Below are positions 1-11,975 of a stretch of DNA of 64,000 nucleotides, piece by piece. Both the position numbers and the translations under genes were made by a program. The number at the start of each line of letters is the position of its first letter. The first letter of the stretch is position 1. The notes under the pieces are model-generated. The model saw only the letters and a list, made by a program, of their open reading frames with translations. It did not search any database and was not told where the DNA came from. Origin of the DNA: Larimichthys crocea (taxonomy: Eukaryota > Chordata > Actinopteri > Sciaenidae); the NCBI RefSeq assembly GCF_000972845.2, contig NC_040016.1, forward strand, positions 6,468,701 to 6,532,700. The letters are read 5' to 3'.

Positions 1-673
1 GCTACATCGGTTGCAACTGTCATTAGAGGAGACAAGACACATCTTAAAGAGTGGGAGTGACACGTTTATTAATTCTTCCTGACATATTGGAAACAAATCT
101 GCATTTTCTAAATGTGAAATCACCTTGTTTATTGTGACTCGGTTCCTGCCTATCTGACCAACTGTATACAGCACTGTATTCTGAAACCATTTAAAAAAAA
201 ATATGAACAGATAATGGCTTTGTATGTCTTTGGAATTTTATTTTTTGTGCATACACAAAACAAACAATACTGGGACAAGCTAGTGATTTTTTTTTTTTTT
301 TGACATATTTGAAAACTCAATCACAAGAAATCACATGCACTCCCCTTTTCTTTAACCTCCTCTTTTGGAGTATTCTGCCAAAACCTATAGTAGAAACCAA
401 CTCAGAATAGAAGAAAAGTGACTGTACCTCACTCAAAAACCAAAATTGGTCTGAAAATGACCCATTCAAAAGGAAAGGTGTTATGTAACATGTGATTGTT
501 GACCTGAATTGAAGCATTTTTGGTGGCATTTCCACCCAGGCTCAAGCATGGAAGACAATAAGTCCAACCACTGTCCTGACAATAACTTTAACCATCTTCA
601 ATACGGGCTGACATATAGAGACAAATGATTCACTCTTATATTTCCATTTACAGTCAGTGATTAACATATTAAC
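1..673. other. Unannotated AT-rich sequence
   Basis: No gene, repeat family or RNA gene is recognised. The stretch is AT-rich and has a T run at about 287-301. The only open frame of note is a 72-codon minus-strand frame with no recognisable motif. Confidence 0.6.
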
Positions 674-862
674 AGGTTATCCTTATCAGGGTCATTGGGG
701 GCTGGATCCCAGCTGGCATTGAGCAAGTTGCTAGTTCATCACAGGGCTAAAACAGAGACAACTATTCATGCTCACATTTACACTTGAATGTCACCAATTA
801 ACCTATTAATAGCATGTCTCTCGACTGTGACAGGAAGCCAGAGTACCCGGAGATAGAGGTTC
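674..862 (+). repeat. Dispersed fish repeat, family F1
   Basis: The segment reads ccttatcagggtcattgggg, then cccagctggcattgagcaag, then catcacagggctaa, followed by a 'cattcatgctcacatttaca'-like stretch and ending near agtacccggag. I recognise this order from a very common teleost dispersed repeat, here called F1; the superfamily is not assigned. Related pieces lie at 26791-26900 and, split by a LINE, at 39929-40010 and 40825-40910. The copy is diverged and has no coding capacity. Confidence 0.7.
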
Positions 863-3261
863 TGACTGGGGGATGTCTCAACAGATGAATATATATTATA
901 TAATATATATAATATTCAACATCTTAAAAATCACATAGGTTTGTTATAAATATACTGATCATTTTAAACATGTTTTTTATTAACCATGCACACCAGCAGT
1001 ATTTGTGTCAAAACTAAAATCTCTGGGGATTTGTGGTTTATTTCTGTGTGCTTGTTTACATTTTTTTGCATCCTGTATGTTTGTTATTATACATTTGCCA
1101 GCGGGCCACAGTGAATGATAGATGCCCACATTTTCTCTCTACGATGTTATTGTGAGCTGGGAAATAAACACATTTCGACAGAGGATAACAGTATATCCAA
1201 AGATTCATCATTTCACTAGGAAAGTCTTGCTGTGCAATTTGGTGAAAGAAACCAAAGATTTCAAGGTCCAGCGTGTCAGCTTTAGGGGGGGTCCTTTTAC
1301 AGAATATGGCAGAAGTTGAATAAACATAACTATGTTTTCATTAGTGTATAATCACCTGGAAATAACAATTGTTTTGTTTTTATTACATGAGATTTTTATA
1401 TCTACATATGCTGCAGGTCCTTCATGTTTCTACAGTAGTCCAGAACAGACAAACTAAACACTGGTATTTCATTTCATGGCCTTCGTGCTATGAAGAAGAG
1501 AGTCAGGTGAGGGGGCTGCAATCAGCAACTATACAACTAGATGTCACAAAACACACTGGTCCTTTAAAACAGAAATGTATTGAAAGTGTGCCGCTTAAAG
1601 TGTGTGATGATAAAGTGTGATTTAATAATAGGATAGAGTATATTGTTAAAGGCATGTTTTGATATAAAATACCTGCATAATCTGTATAGTCTTTTCCATT
1701 AGATCATCTCATGGATTGAAAATAATATTGCTTAAACTGGAATTATCTGAATGCAGATTACAGTTACAGATAGAAACACATTATTTTGCAAATCACCAAA
1801 AACTTACCTCCATGAACTTTGATAGTTCAGTGCATTCTAACTTACAGTAATATCAAGGAAGAACCCAGAGACTTGTGATGTAATCATGAAAGTTATAATG
1901 TGTTCTCTTGACAGTGAAACTAACTTCGTAGATAAAATGGCAGTTGCATGGGAATTTAAATGTGATATTGGAACGATTTATTGTTCTTTAATGTCAACTA
2001 AAATTAATGAACTGAAGATTACTTTTACATAAAAGCTCAAACAGGCATTATATGAGCCCGCAACGTGACATCATCTATAGAGAAACTGCAGCCTTGTGTC
2101 TTGGTGACATTTCATTAAACTTTGCTCCTCGGTTTCTAGCTTTCAGAGTTACTCATGGCTCCAAATAATAATTGAACTATCCAAGATTGTACGAAGACAC
2201 TAGTATTGTAATAGCTTAATGCAGGTCTGGAAGTTTGATCTATGCGTTCTCTCTGATTATTGGTGTTCTATATACGACACTGTGTTAAAGCAGTCTCTTT
2301 TTTTTTCTTTGCAGTATTTCAGAATGAGTAACTTGGAGTGTCAGTGAATAAAGAATGATGTAGTTGTTCCAGTATCACTGGTGATGCGTTTGTTGATAAA
2401 TATGCTGCAGCAATAAATGGTTGTTATGGTTTTAGAGACATTTAATTACATCCCTGCTAATAGTTGGAGTACCTCTGCTTGCAATGATTTTTTTTTTCAT
2501 AAGATATCAAACTGCAAGGTGTTGAGCTGACGGTTGCACAACTATAAAACTGAATGACCAGAATTTATACACAGGTGGGATAGCTACAGGAAGCCGGGAA
2601 AGGGTTGTTGACACATTTGAACATTAGTGGCATTCAACATCCTGATTTTCTATGAAGGAGAGTGGCCAGTCCACTTTCCTAAAGTGTTTCATTAGCTTGA
2701 CAGGGTAAAGGGACCTATTATCGTGATGTGACACTATGGGGTGTGTTTCAAATAAGCCATTTTCACTCATATGAATATGATCTCAACATGACATTATTTT
2801 CATTTTCTCTCTGTCCTGGTGTTTTTCACTTTTCCTTCACAGAGAAATGTCAAAATCAGCATTTTTTTATGCCTGGATAACTAGTGATAGAAATAGTGTG
2901 TACTATTTCTATTTGTTGAGTTGATTTATAAAAAAGAAAAAAAAGAAAATGAAAAAAAAGACAGAAGAAAGAAAATTGGTCATGATCCATTTTTGGTATC
3001 TAGCCATGTAGACACTTGCTCAGCTGTTGAAATGTCTATTTCTGAGATGCAGTTACCTCAGTAGGCTACAACATAGGTGAATTTATTTGCTCTATTGAAA
3101 CTAACTATAACTATTGAAAAATTACATTTGAAAAACTCAACAGCAGTGTGTCTTTCCAGAGATAATGTTTCAGTTACTACATATAATCCACGGATCTTGC
3201 TGTGAAGGGTTTTTATTATGCTACTTTCTACTGAAGAAATTGATTGAAGAATTGATTTTTA
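863..3261. other. Unannotated sequence with an AT palindrome
   Basis: No gene is recognised. A near-perfect AT inverted repeat lies at about 886-916. A strong acceptor-like tract ends at 2314 and is followed by a short open segment and an AATAAA at 2347-2352 (see findings). A purine-rich A/G tract lies at about 2930-2975. The frames at 1122-1319 and 1369-1620 show no motif and look like chance. Confidence 0.55.
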
Positions 3262-3390
3262 AAAACTGTTTCATCACTGTCAGCACTTCTGTCACAATCC
3301 AAAGCTTTTCATCAGACAGAAGAAATGCCCCAGAAGTGCCCCAAGGCTCAATTCTTGGGCCACTGTTTCCAGCACTCTGTCTTAAAAAGC
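3262..3390 (+). pseudogene. LINE reverse-transcriptase fragment
   Basis: One frame reads ...DRRNAPEVPQGSILGPLFPA. The core VPQGSILGPL is the conserved palm-subdomain motif just before the YADD box in L2/CR1-type non-LTR retrotransposons, normally written GVPQGS(I/V)LGPLLF. The residues upstream (ITVSTSVTIQ) fit the segment that precedes the motif in L2 elements. Only about 40 codons remain, without the YADD box, endonuclease or 3' tail, so this is a dead scrap in sense orientation. It is embedded in otherwise unrecognised AT-rich DNA. Confidence 0.7.
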
Positions 3391-5487
3391 ACATTTCTGG
3401 CATTAACTTTTAACTGTAATTTATATTACCTTCTTTTAGTATTAGCATTAGGACTAGTATGCACATAGCATTGTGCCTGTGTAAACATAAAGCTTTAAAC
3501 TGTGGGTATAAATGCTTTTCTCACAAATCAATGATTCATCAATTATATTTTTTTAATTTAGTCTGCAAACAAATTTAGAACTGCCTCAAACCGTCTTAGA
3601 AAATCTAAACACGCACCTTTTAACTAAATGCTAACACATTAAAACCATATTCATTAAAAAAGCATTTAATACAAACTGCTGGTTTATTAATGCATTGGCA
3701 AATGTTGCCAAACTTGTTTTAGTTGTTTTGTATGGTCCTTTTTTTCACAATTTATCATAACAATCATTTTTAAAGCTCTTTGCTATGGATTTGGTTAGTT
3801 TGACAGGTGCTTTATGAATAAAATCTGACACTTTCTCCATGATACACCTCTATGTATTTTCCTATTCATTTATTTATTAAATGGTGGTATGGCAGCATGC
3901 GATTATAAATACTGGCCATGCACCTGTCAATTTATAATGATTCTGAATCACTAACATACACATACGTTGTTAAGAGCCTCATTTTGGGGGCAAAGTAAGA
4001 ACAATTATACAGTATGCACATACTAGTGAATGAGGTCCATTGTGCTTTCTGAATATACTAGAGGGATAATGGCATAAAACTGTATAAATGTCTTATTTTA
4101 AAATTCTTTGGAGAATATTAGACCTGTTTTTCACACACACTGCTAACTACAGTAATAAATCAAGTCCCAAAATAGCCACTAATAAAAAATCCATCTAAGA
4201 GGCTATGCAGCTCTTATGAGCAACAGCAGTTGTGTTTGAATAGAGTTACAGGTGACATAAAAGCTAATACCAGCTTGGCTATTATCAGACCATCTGGTGT
4301 GAATGTCTTCAAGTTGCAACATGTGCGGCAAATTTCATTCCACAACAAATTATTCAACAGTAAAATAAATAAAAGTATGACAACATGCTAAATTCATATT
4401 TGACTCATGCCTGAAAATGAAGAGCAGTTGCAAACTGAACCCTGAAGAACTGAATATATATATTACATTGTCACAACATTCACACATCGATGTGTTTTTA
4501 ATTTACAAAACGCTTTGCCTCTTGAAAACCTATCTCTTCCTTTAATGATTAGAAAACTCTTTCCATGCACAGACCATGGTGCTTTTTGGTTTCGTGAATG
4601 TTCTGTAAGGTGCTGAAAGGGTTATGACATTTTGTAAAATGAACATCTTGCAACTGAATTAAACTTGTTATGCTTGCAAGCATTTGCATCATCATCATCC
4701 AGATGGAGGTTCGGTGTGTACCCTAGATGGCTGATGGACTGTGTGACTTCATGTCTTGATAAAATGTGACAAGTGATACAATTAATTTATCAAACAAGAC
4801 ATTGGAAATATTTTAACAGGCTAACTCATAATTAGATGTTGTTACTGGATGCCTCCTCTGTCTTTTTGTATTAAATGCTTTGGTTATTTCAATGTTGTGG
4901 TAGTGGTAGTGGTATTGTAGTACTGAAATGTGTGATCATGGAGGCATATCTGTGTATGTGATTTTTTAAATTTGTATAAGATTGTAATTGTGAATGATTT
5001 TGTGTGGGGGAGGATCAGATTTCCTCACATTTAACCAAGCAAAACATATTATTACCAGCTGCATTTGAAAACTGTATTACTCTTGCAAGCACTCACTGCA
5101 ATAGATCACTACAAAATCATTGTAGTGATATATTAAAAACTAAGAATACCTTTTATATTTTATGTGTGAATCACAGGGTGATGTTTTGTTTTTCTTTTTT
5201 ATTGGAGAGGGAGAGAGCTCATTTAAGAAATTATATGACAGTTTGAATAATGAATATGAATAATCAAGATCAAGATGTTTGAAACAATCATTGCAGTTCA
5301 CTTTATGAAGGAGTTAAGTGTTGCACAATAACCTTCAGATTATAATAGAATTGAATGCACTGTATGTATTATCAAAATTCAACATCAGAGATGAATAGGA
5401 ATGACACAGGTGTAGAGTTCTGCATCATCATGGCATGGTACTTATTTTTTTATTTTTTTAGATTATTGGAGGTGTGTTTTTGGTGTG
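3391..5487. other. Unannotated AT-rich sequence
   Basis: No gene or recognised repeat. The frame at 5004-5246 (80 codons) has no family signature. A short trinucleotide-like stretch (gtggtagtggtagtggta) lies near 4900. Confidence 0.55.
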
Positions 5488-5865
5488 TCAGCTACTTGAA
5501 CCCAATGAAACATTTATGCAGGCTGTAATCTGTGGTGTTGTTAATTGGTGATTTCTGAGACTGGTAACTCTAATAAACTGATCCACTACAGCAGAGGTAA
5601 CTCTTGGTCTTCCTTTCCTGGGGTGTTCCTCATGAGAGACAGATTCATCATTGTATTTGATGGTTGCTGTAACTGCACTTGACGACACATTCAGCATCCA
5701 ATTTACTAGACTGAATGACCTTCACATCTTAAAGTAATGATGGACTGTCATTTCTGTTTACTCAGCTGAGAGTTTCTTGCTATAATATGGAATATACTGT
5801 ATGCAAACATTACCATTTACCAACACAGCTGATGGTCTGAAAGACATAAAGAAAGCATGAAACTA
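5488..5865 (-). pseudogene. Tc1-type transposase 5' remnant
   Basis: The minus strand encodes ...RKGRPRVTSAVVDQFIRVTS then LRNHQLTTPQITACINVS. This is the helix-turn-helix DNA-binding region and GRPR-like hinge of Tc1/mariner transposases of the common fish type. Upstream, in another frame, QSIITLRCEGHSV continues the first helix-turn-helix, so at least one frameshift lies near 5700-5710. The sequence from about 5760 to 5865 also matches what I recall of the Tc1 5' untranslated side. The catalytic DDE domain is absent, as are recognisable terminal inverted repeats. The first methionine (complement of 5695-5697) is internal and not a true start. Confidence 0.8.
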
Positions 5866-6771
5866 CACTAGACTAAACATAGTACTTTCTTTTGACTTTG
5901 TTTACCACATAATGATATTTGACTGGTACTTTAAGTCTATAATGCTTTTGAGGCCTGAATTAAGGTTGCATGTAATAAACATGATTGAAAATGTCAGGAT
6001 AAATGTAATATGTAAAAATTCCCCAAAGAAGAGACAGAAATACAGTGATGTGTCAAGTAAAGCTAAACCAAGAGAACCCTGCATCTGTGCAAAATGCTAT
6101 TGATTGGTGTATTGACTGGTGAATAACAGCTACAGCTTAAAACCGCATTGCCTGTATCAGTTTGACTTCACATTTAAACAACAAAACAAGGAAATCAAAA
6201 GTCATCACACCGGATGGCCTCTGTATCTTATCACACAAACAAATTGTCTTAAGCAAATATTGGCATACATTTTGCTCACAAAGAGACATCCAGTCTAAAT
6301 TTCCCCCAAAGAAAGAACGAAAGAAAAAAACTAAACAGAAACAAACAAACAAAAATGTGTCACTTATTTTTACTCTTGGAGTTTTAAACTTTGTGCCAAA
6401 TGTCTTTGGCTCGCACAGTGGTGTGCCAAACATGCCTTTGCCAGATGTTAATGGAATTTCTGCCAGCATCCACAGTAATCTATCCATTTCCAGATGGATT
6501 TCCTCATTTCATTAGCTCTTGATTTGGTCATAAGCCACCTTTAGCAGCCTCCAAATTACCAACATAACTGATATGTTGACGGGAAGACCTATTAATGGTA
6601 TGAATTCAACAGTGAATTCCTCCTGACATGAGACTGCACAATGCTTTATGTTAATGAAATACACAGACCACATTCTGATTTTTCTTCAGCTTTTATGGCA
6701 GCCTTTGTCTGCACTCATCAACCTTTAACCAGCCATATAATTTATGCAATATTATTTTTAGTTCCTTTCAG
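5866..6771. other. Unannotated sequence
   Basis: Two overlapping frames on opposite strands (6162-6515 plus, 6137-6487 minus) have no recognisable motif and look like chance. An AAAC-type short repeat lies near 6335-6355. Confidence 0.5.
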
Positions 6772-6907
6772 CCATGCTGCTGCTGTGGTCACAGACAAAG
6801 AAATCCTTCCACCTGCAGACGACTTAAAGCTGTTTGAAGAGATCTACAACAGAATGATCCATGGGCTTGCCACCATTTCAGATAAGCAATCCATGTTCTG
6901 TGATTGA
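6772..6907 (+). other. Candidate exon-like segment, unknown gene
   Basis: A good acceptor-like tract (attatttttagttcctttcag) ends at 6771. It is followed by an open frame containing VTDKEILPPADDLKLFEEIY, then NRMIHGLATISD, ending in TGA at 6905-6907. Codon choice and residue mix look more protein-like than the surrounding frames, but I do not recognise a family. It could be a terminal exon, a relic of a gene, or chance. No donor is needed if it is terminal, but there is no clear AATAAA close downstream. Confidence 0.22.
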
Positions 6908-7254
6908 AGCAAGAGCTTTTTTCCAATGTGTAGAGGTTTGACTCTATATTGGAAGTCCAGACCTTTATGAGTAATGACCTGTTACACTGGTAATCCCCCC
7001 CACGGCTCCAATCACCCAAGTGATGGTACAGTAAGAGAGTAGTGGAATAAACTAGCCCTAGGCAGTAATCACAAAGGTCTAGTGTCCTGACTGAGCTGAT
7101 GTGGGCCCCGATCACTCTAAAAAACAGAAAGCAATGAAGAAGACAGAACAGAAAGAACTCCAACCATTTCTGGTGGACCCAGAAATGAAACAGTTAAATG
7201 CAAAAGGAAATCAATAGTTAGTGGTGCCAGAGACACGTCGTTCTCCCATTGCAG

Positions 7255-7289
7255 CATGTCCCCCATGTTTGACAAATCTGTCAGTGAAG
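7255..7289 (+). other. Candidate micro-exon or first exon with consensus donor
   Basis: The sequence at 7236-7254 ends in ttctcccattgcag, a plausible acceptor. The segment then reads ATG TCC CCC ATG TTT GAC and stays open (MSPMFDKSVSE) to a perfect donor, gaag|gtaagt, at 7290. It may be a 35-nt internal exon or the 3' end of a first coding exon with the ATG at 7256. No partner exon is identified. Confidence 0.2.
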
Positions 7290-7750
7290 GTAAGTCTCGT
7301 GCCATTTGTTTTAGTCAATGATCTGATGAAATAAAAAAAAGCCTGAGCTGTCATCTCTCATGCAACGCGACTGTCTGTCAAATATCTTTCATGAACAACA
7401 AACATCTGGATCCACTGGGATATGACTTCTTGGAAAACATGAAGATGTGGTGGTGGTGATGTGTGGTTTAATTGACAAGCAAGGCTTTTCATGTTGACAC
7501 ATTATATTTATATAATCTTTGAGATATGACAAAAATGTAATTTGAATTTAGGCTGGTCTGAGACCTGATGCACCAAAAATAAATTGTCCAAAACGCACTT
7601 AATAAATATAATTAAAATAATCAATAAAATATATTACAAATAATTCTTATCAACCCTCTATGCCTGGGGAATGAGCAGTCTTTTCAGGAAGCAGCATAGG
7701 CCACCAATTAGTAATATGAATTGAGATAAAATCATTTTATATAGAAAATA

Positions 7751-7960
7751 TCAGAATCAGAATCAGAAATACTTTAATAGTCCAGGTATATAAACAAACA
7801 AAAACAACATATGTATGTGTAACAAAAGTATTTGCATTACTTTATCATCTACTTATACAATAACATGCAGTAGGTTTCATTCCTTCTGACAGTGAGCTTG
7901 AGGAAAGTCAAGAATAGTGGATCCCTCAATCAGGTTTGACAGAAGATTGAGGGTCAGTCA
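7751..7960 (-). repeat. Probable LINE 3' tail
   Basis: The segment begins cagaatcagaatcagaaata followed by ctttaatagtcc. On the minus strand this is ...attaaagtatttctgatt with a repeated TCTGAT-type terminal hexamer. That is the layout of 3' tails of several fish non-LTR elements. No reverse-transcriptase coding is seen further into the element, so it would be a short 5'-truncated copy. The assignment rests only on the tail. Confidence 0.4.
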
Positions 7961-7979
7961 GGGGTCAGTCAGCAGAGTA

Positions 7980-7980
<1 letters not shown>

Positions 7981-8027
<47 letters not shown>
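7981..8027. repeat. (TG)n microsatellite
   Basis: An uninterrupted TG dinucleotide run of about 47 bases, likely polymorphic in length. The overlapping 'MCVCVCVC' open frame is an artefact of it. Confidence 0.98.
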
Positions 8028-8035
<8 letters not shown>

Positions 8036-10025
8036 ATCCGGTGTTTAAGTGCCTAAAATGTGTTGTCCACATCTGTTTCATAACCACCTGCAACTGCTTC
8101 CTGAGGTTCCACAAAGAATATCAAATGAAAATGTGTTTTGTCAAAAACAGAAACAGTGATTCAAACAATAACCCACACAAACGCACATTCAGACACACTG
8201 AAACACACACTCTCGCACATACACACACAAACATACTCTGAATGTTAATGTATCCTTTAGCCACTGTATTTTCATGTATATATCTTAGCTGAATGATGCA
8301 TTTTAGCTGAGCGCCATTAAATAAAATGGTGGCATCTGTACAAACATCCACATATAGTAAAATGCTTGTCCTCCTTTTGAAAAATAATCAAACATATTTC
8401 TTTTCACCGAAAATTAGATTTACTTTGTCAACTGTAATGGATTGACAACCTTATGAACTTTAACAAAGCATGAAAACAGCTCCTTGTAATATACTTATTT
8501 TAAGACATTGTTTGTTTGTTGTTATTGTTTTTTACAGTGACCATTTATTTATTTAAAATCAAATTACCATTTACCTCAAAGTTCAAGCCTCAGCTACATT
8601 TTAATTGTTACACTACAAACATCTTTTCATGTAATTCATATTGTGTTGAGACTAACACAAATGAACGCAAAAGGTGCAAAAAAACCCTGCAACAATCAGG
8701 TCTCATTACAAAGCTTCCTGCTAACCTGACTGCAGATTTTAATGACTACTCCCCTCCATTTATTCTCCCTCCATGTATTCTCTTCAAATGGATTTTTCTA
8801 CCAGGAAGATTTTTTGGCTTTCTTTTCCAACCTGACATAGAAAGTGGCTGGTTCACTGAAATTGCACACAGGTGCGGATAGTCACAGCGAGTGATAAATA
8901 CAGCAAGTAGCACTCTCTTCAGCCATCACTAATTTCTTTTCTATGCTTTTCATCCATGATAATTACAGCCCAGACAAACTCATGTATTATGTGTTGTTAC
9001 ATCAAAATTACAGACCATCAGGTTTATGACATTAGTGTGTTGTTCTTGACAATCAAGCTGAGCTTTACCTGTGATTACATGTCTCAAACTGAACTGAAAT
9101 CAATTAAATTTATCTAAATTGAAGTTTTAACCTTTGTTGAGCAAACTTCTAGTAGTGGTTAATTTTCTGAATAAATGCCACAGTTATTGTCTCTTTGGAT
9201 GTTAACACATCGAATGTTTGATTAGAGACAAGCCATTTAATGAGTAGTAATCTACTCACTTCCTTTTCTTTTGTCACTGCTGCAGCAAATATGTTGATAC
9301 TGAATAAAGTGCAATCTGAGAGGTGTGAAACGGCCCAAAGTGAACGTGGATTAAATTAAAGCAGTGAAACCTCCCCACTGAGTGCAGGTTGTATCATCTA
9401 CTTGCACAGTTTGTTACTCAGTCGGTTCCGAGGTCAAACCTTGGCCTTGCTAACCAACTCAAGTTAACATGGACTGCGAATGAATCATCTATGTTCCTAT
9501 TAGAGTCACATTCAGAAAGTTGGAAAAAACAACAGGGGTCTCTTGTTAGATATGAACTTCTATGAATGGCTCTGTATATTGCACAGATTTAACAAACAGA
9601 CTGCCCTTGAAAAATTACATCCTTAGACATACAGTAAAGGCTCATTAGTGGTCTGCAGCTCTTTAGTAACCATTAGCTCATGTAATGATCAATCCATCAA
9701 TTCAGTAGTGTTACACTGTATAAAGCTGTTTGAGATATTGTAGACAAGACAATGATATGATCTCTATAATTTGACAGCTCACACTCTCACTGCGCCCATC
9801 ATTCATGTCACTGCTGCCGTTAACTGGCTGTATTGCTTACTGCTGCAGGACAGCATCTTCAGTACAACTGTATAACAGCCCTTATTCTTTTTATTATGAG
9901 TTACTTCTTTAGTAATTAGTTCAGATCACAATTTGGACCTGTGTTTGGTAAGTAAATTGTTTGTTTGTTTGTTTTTCTTACTAAGTTATTTTTACCAAAT
10001 TATCTCCTAGTCAACTGACCACTTA
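8028..10025. other. Unannotated sequence
   Basis: No gene is recognised. A CA-rich tract lies at about 8170-8235 and a GTTT-type run at about 9957-9975. The 121-codon frame at 8516-8881 has no motif. Confidence 0.5.
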
Positions 10026-10520
10026 TGGTCAAGTGGCAACCTCGGCAAACTGTGAAGTGAAACAATTGCAGAGGTGCCAAAAACTGCAATTCCTCAAATG
10101 TCCACTTGAGGCTGGCTACAGAACAAGTGAATCTCTATAAGCCCCCATGTTAAAATGTCCAACTTCACAGCAGAAATAAACATGTTTACAGACTGGTACA
10201 AAAAAAATGTTTGGGTCTTTCCCTTGTTCATACTGTACTGAGGATGAATTTCCATATAATTCACACATTTATATAATATTATGACTTAAAGTTATGAATA
10301 ATTAACAGCGGAGCTGCTTTGATTGACAGGTCGCCACCCTTACAGGCGGTTTGTTTGAGCACCCATGGATCATTCAGTCTGCCTCAGGGCACCCATGATC
10401 TAGATGTCTATATGTCAATTTTAGATTAGAGACAGGACTGCCAAGATGGCTACATCCAGAGTGACCGAACTCTGACCTTTACATACGGGTCTTTAGAAAC
10501 TTATGGGTGTATTACAAGTA
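10026..10520 (+). repeat. Dispersed repeat family F2, copy 1
   Basis: This copy shares ordered blocks with 18895-19400: tccacttgaggctggct, cccccatgttaaaatgtcca, acttcacagcagaaataaac, gactggtacaaaaaa, taattaacag, cattcagtctgcctcag, gactgccaagatggc and gaaac near the end. I recognise it as a widespread teleost non-coding repeat. I see no open transposase and cannot assign a class. The order of blocks is the same in both copies, with small indels between them. Confidence 0.8.
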
Positions 10521-10865
10521 TTATTTGTTTTGTGAAGCCAAGAATATGTGTATGATAGAAATCTTTGAATGGGAGTGGGAGCAACTTGAAATCATTTGAC
10601 CCACAAACAGTAGACAAGTATTTTACAGTGGTACAGTACACCAAGAAAATAAATACTTTTGGTGACCAGGATTATGCAAAATATAGATTTATTATGCTAT
10701 ATTGTAGTGTAAAAGATGTCCCATTCATCTTCTTATCCACTATCTTAAAGTGAGTCAGTGGTAGTGGATTTAACTATGGTACTGATAGGGGTAACTGGAA
10801 AGATTGATGGTAAAGCTGAAATGCCAGAGTGAAATAGCCCAGTTGATGTTAATTGTTGTGGTTTA
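10521..10865. other. Unannotated sequence
   Basis: Contains a 62-codon frame (10565-10753) without a recognisable motif. Nothing else is supported. Confidence 0.5.
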
Positions 10866-11975
10866 GATCAAAAAGTGAACCCAAATGCAGACAAGGAGGT
10901 AGAATAAACAACATGTTAACAGAGGCAGGTTATCACAAAATAACAAAAGGTGGCTGAGGAGTACACACTGTAAACTATAATAAGTTGACTTTACTTAAAA
11001 AAAAAAGTCATTGCCTCAAAAAAAGTAATTTCTGTCGATTTAGATAAATTAGATTACAGTAACTTTATTTATTCTGAGTTTGCAGTAAATTGGATTGCAG
11101 TAACTCAAATCAATGAATTTCAGATATCTTTTTTGTAGATTTAACTTAATATTCATGAATTGTGAAAGCTTAATTCTCTTTAGTTTTACTCATCTATCAT
11201 ATTCAGGTAAATTTAACTTATTTTTTTTTACCTAAAAGAGTTCTACAATAGACATTAAAACGACACATGCTAATTTAATTAACAACAACAACAAAAACAC
11301 ATTAACTAATGGTAATGAGCCCCAAAAACATAATGAATGTTGAAAACACTCATTGGATTTACTTAGTGCAATTACAATTTATTTTAAATGCTCAACAATG
11401 CATTTATGCATTTGACAAAGGAGTAAAGTGTCGTGGCTTTAAATGGAGCTCCGGTTTACGAAGGACTTGCCCGAACTTGAAAACTGAAAAGAGCGCGCGA
11501 TTCTGCGCCAAGGTTTGCGTCAGCCAGGTCTGCGCATGTCTGAAAGAACGCCCAAAGGACCCTGGGACATAAATTATTTCTAATTTAACTGAAGTGGAGT
11601 ACATTAAGTTAAGCATGTTCCCCAACCCCAAATTACTAGTTACTTATTTAAGATTAGTCTTCATAACAGGTTGATGATTTCCAAATTTGGTTCACTAATC
11701 ATTTCTAATTCATCTGAATCTTAGCATTTACAGTCCAGGTACAAACTAAATTCAACCGTCCAAGAAAAATCCCATCAACAATAGTTCAACAATAAAAAGT
11801 TACAAGTAAAAGAGGGAAAACACACAGACTAAATACAAGAGAGCTAATAAACTAATTAAACACGGGATGCAGAAAACAGGCGGGAAAAAGACAAAGACAG
11901 GACGTGAAGTAAGTCAAGACACCGGATAAAACACTATTTCAGCATAAAACAAGAAATTCAAACCCAAAACCTGAC
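10866..11975 (-). mobile_element. Dispersed repeat family F3, interrupted by a nested element
   Basis: The left part (about 10866-10960) holds gaacccaaatgcagacaagg. The right part (about 11740-11975) holds cacagactaaatacaagaga and ends ...caaacccaaaacctgaca. I recall these as the two ends of one common fish repeat, in minus orientation; a plus-strand copy lies at 49541-50045. The middle is occupied by a different element (10965-11736). No coding region is recognised and the superfamily is not assigned. Confidence 0.5.
10965..11736. mobile_element. Non-autonomous element with actgtaaa inverted ends
   Basis: The left end, acactgtaaac, is mirrored on the right by catttacagt (core actgtaaa at 10967-10974 against tttacagt at 11727-11734). 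Inside are taagttgactttacttaaa and cattggatttacttagtgca. These resemble a well-known fish inverted-repeat element with TTAAGTTGA-type ends. An unusually GC- and CpG-rich island sits at about 11425-11565 within it. There is no transposase. The short terminal match makes the borders approximate. Confidence 0.45.

Noticed and set aside
6137..6515. Two 116-117 codon frames on opposite strands
   Set aside because: They overlap almost completely in AT-rich DNA, show no motifs, and have no splice or promoter support.
7984..8241. Cysteine/valine repeat protein
   Set aside because: The frame is a translation of the (TG)n microsatellite.
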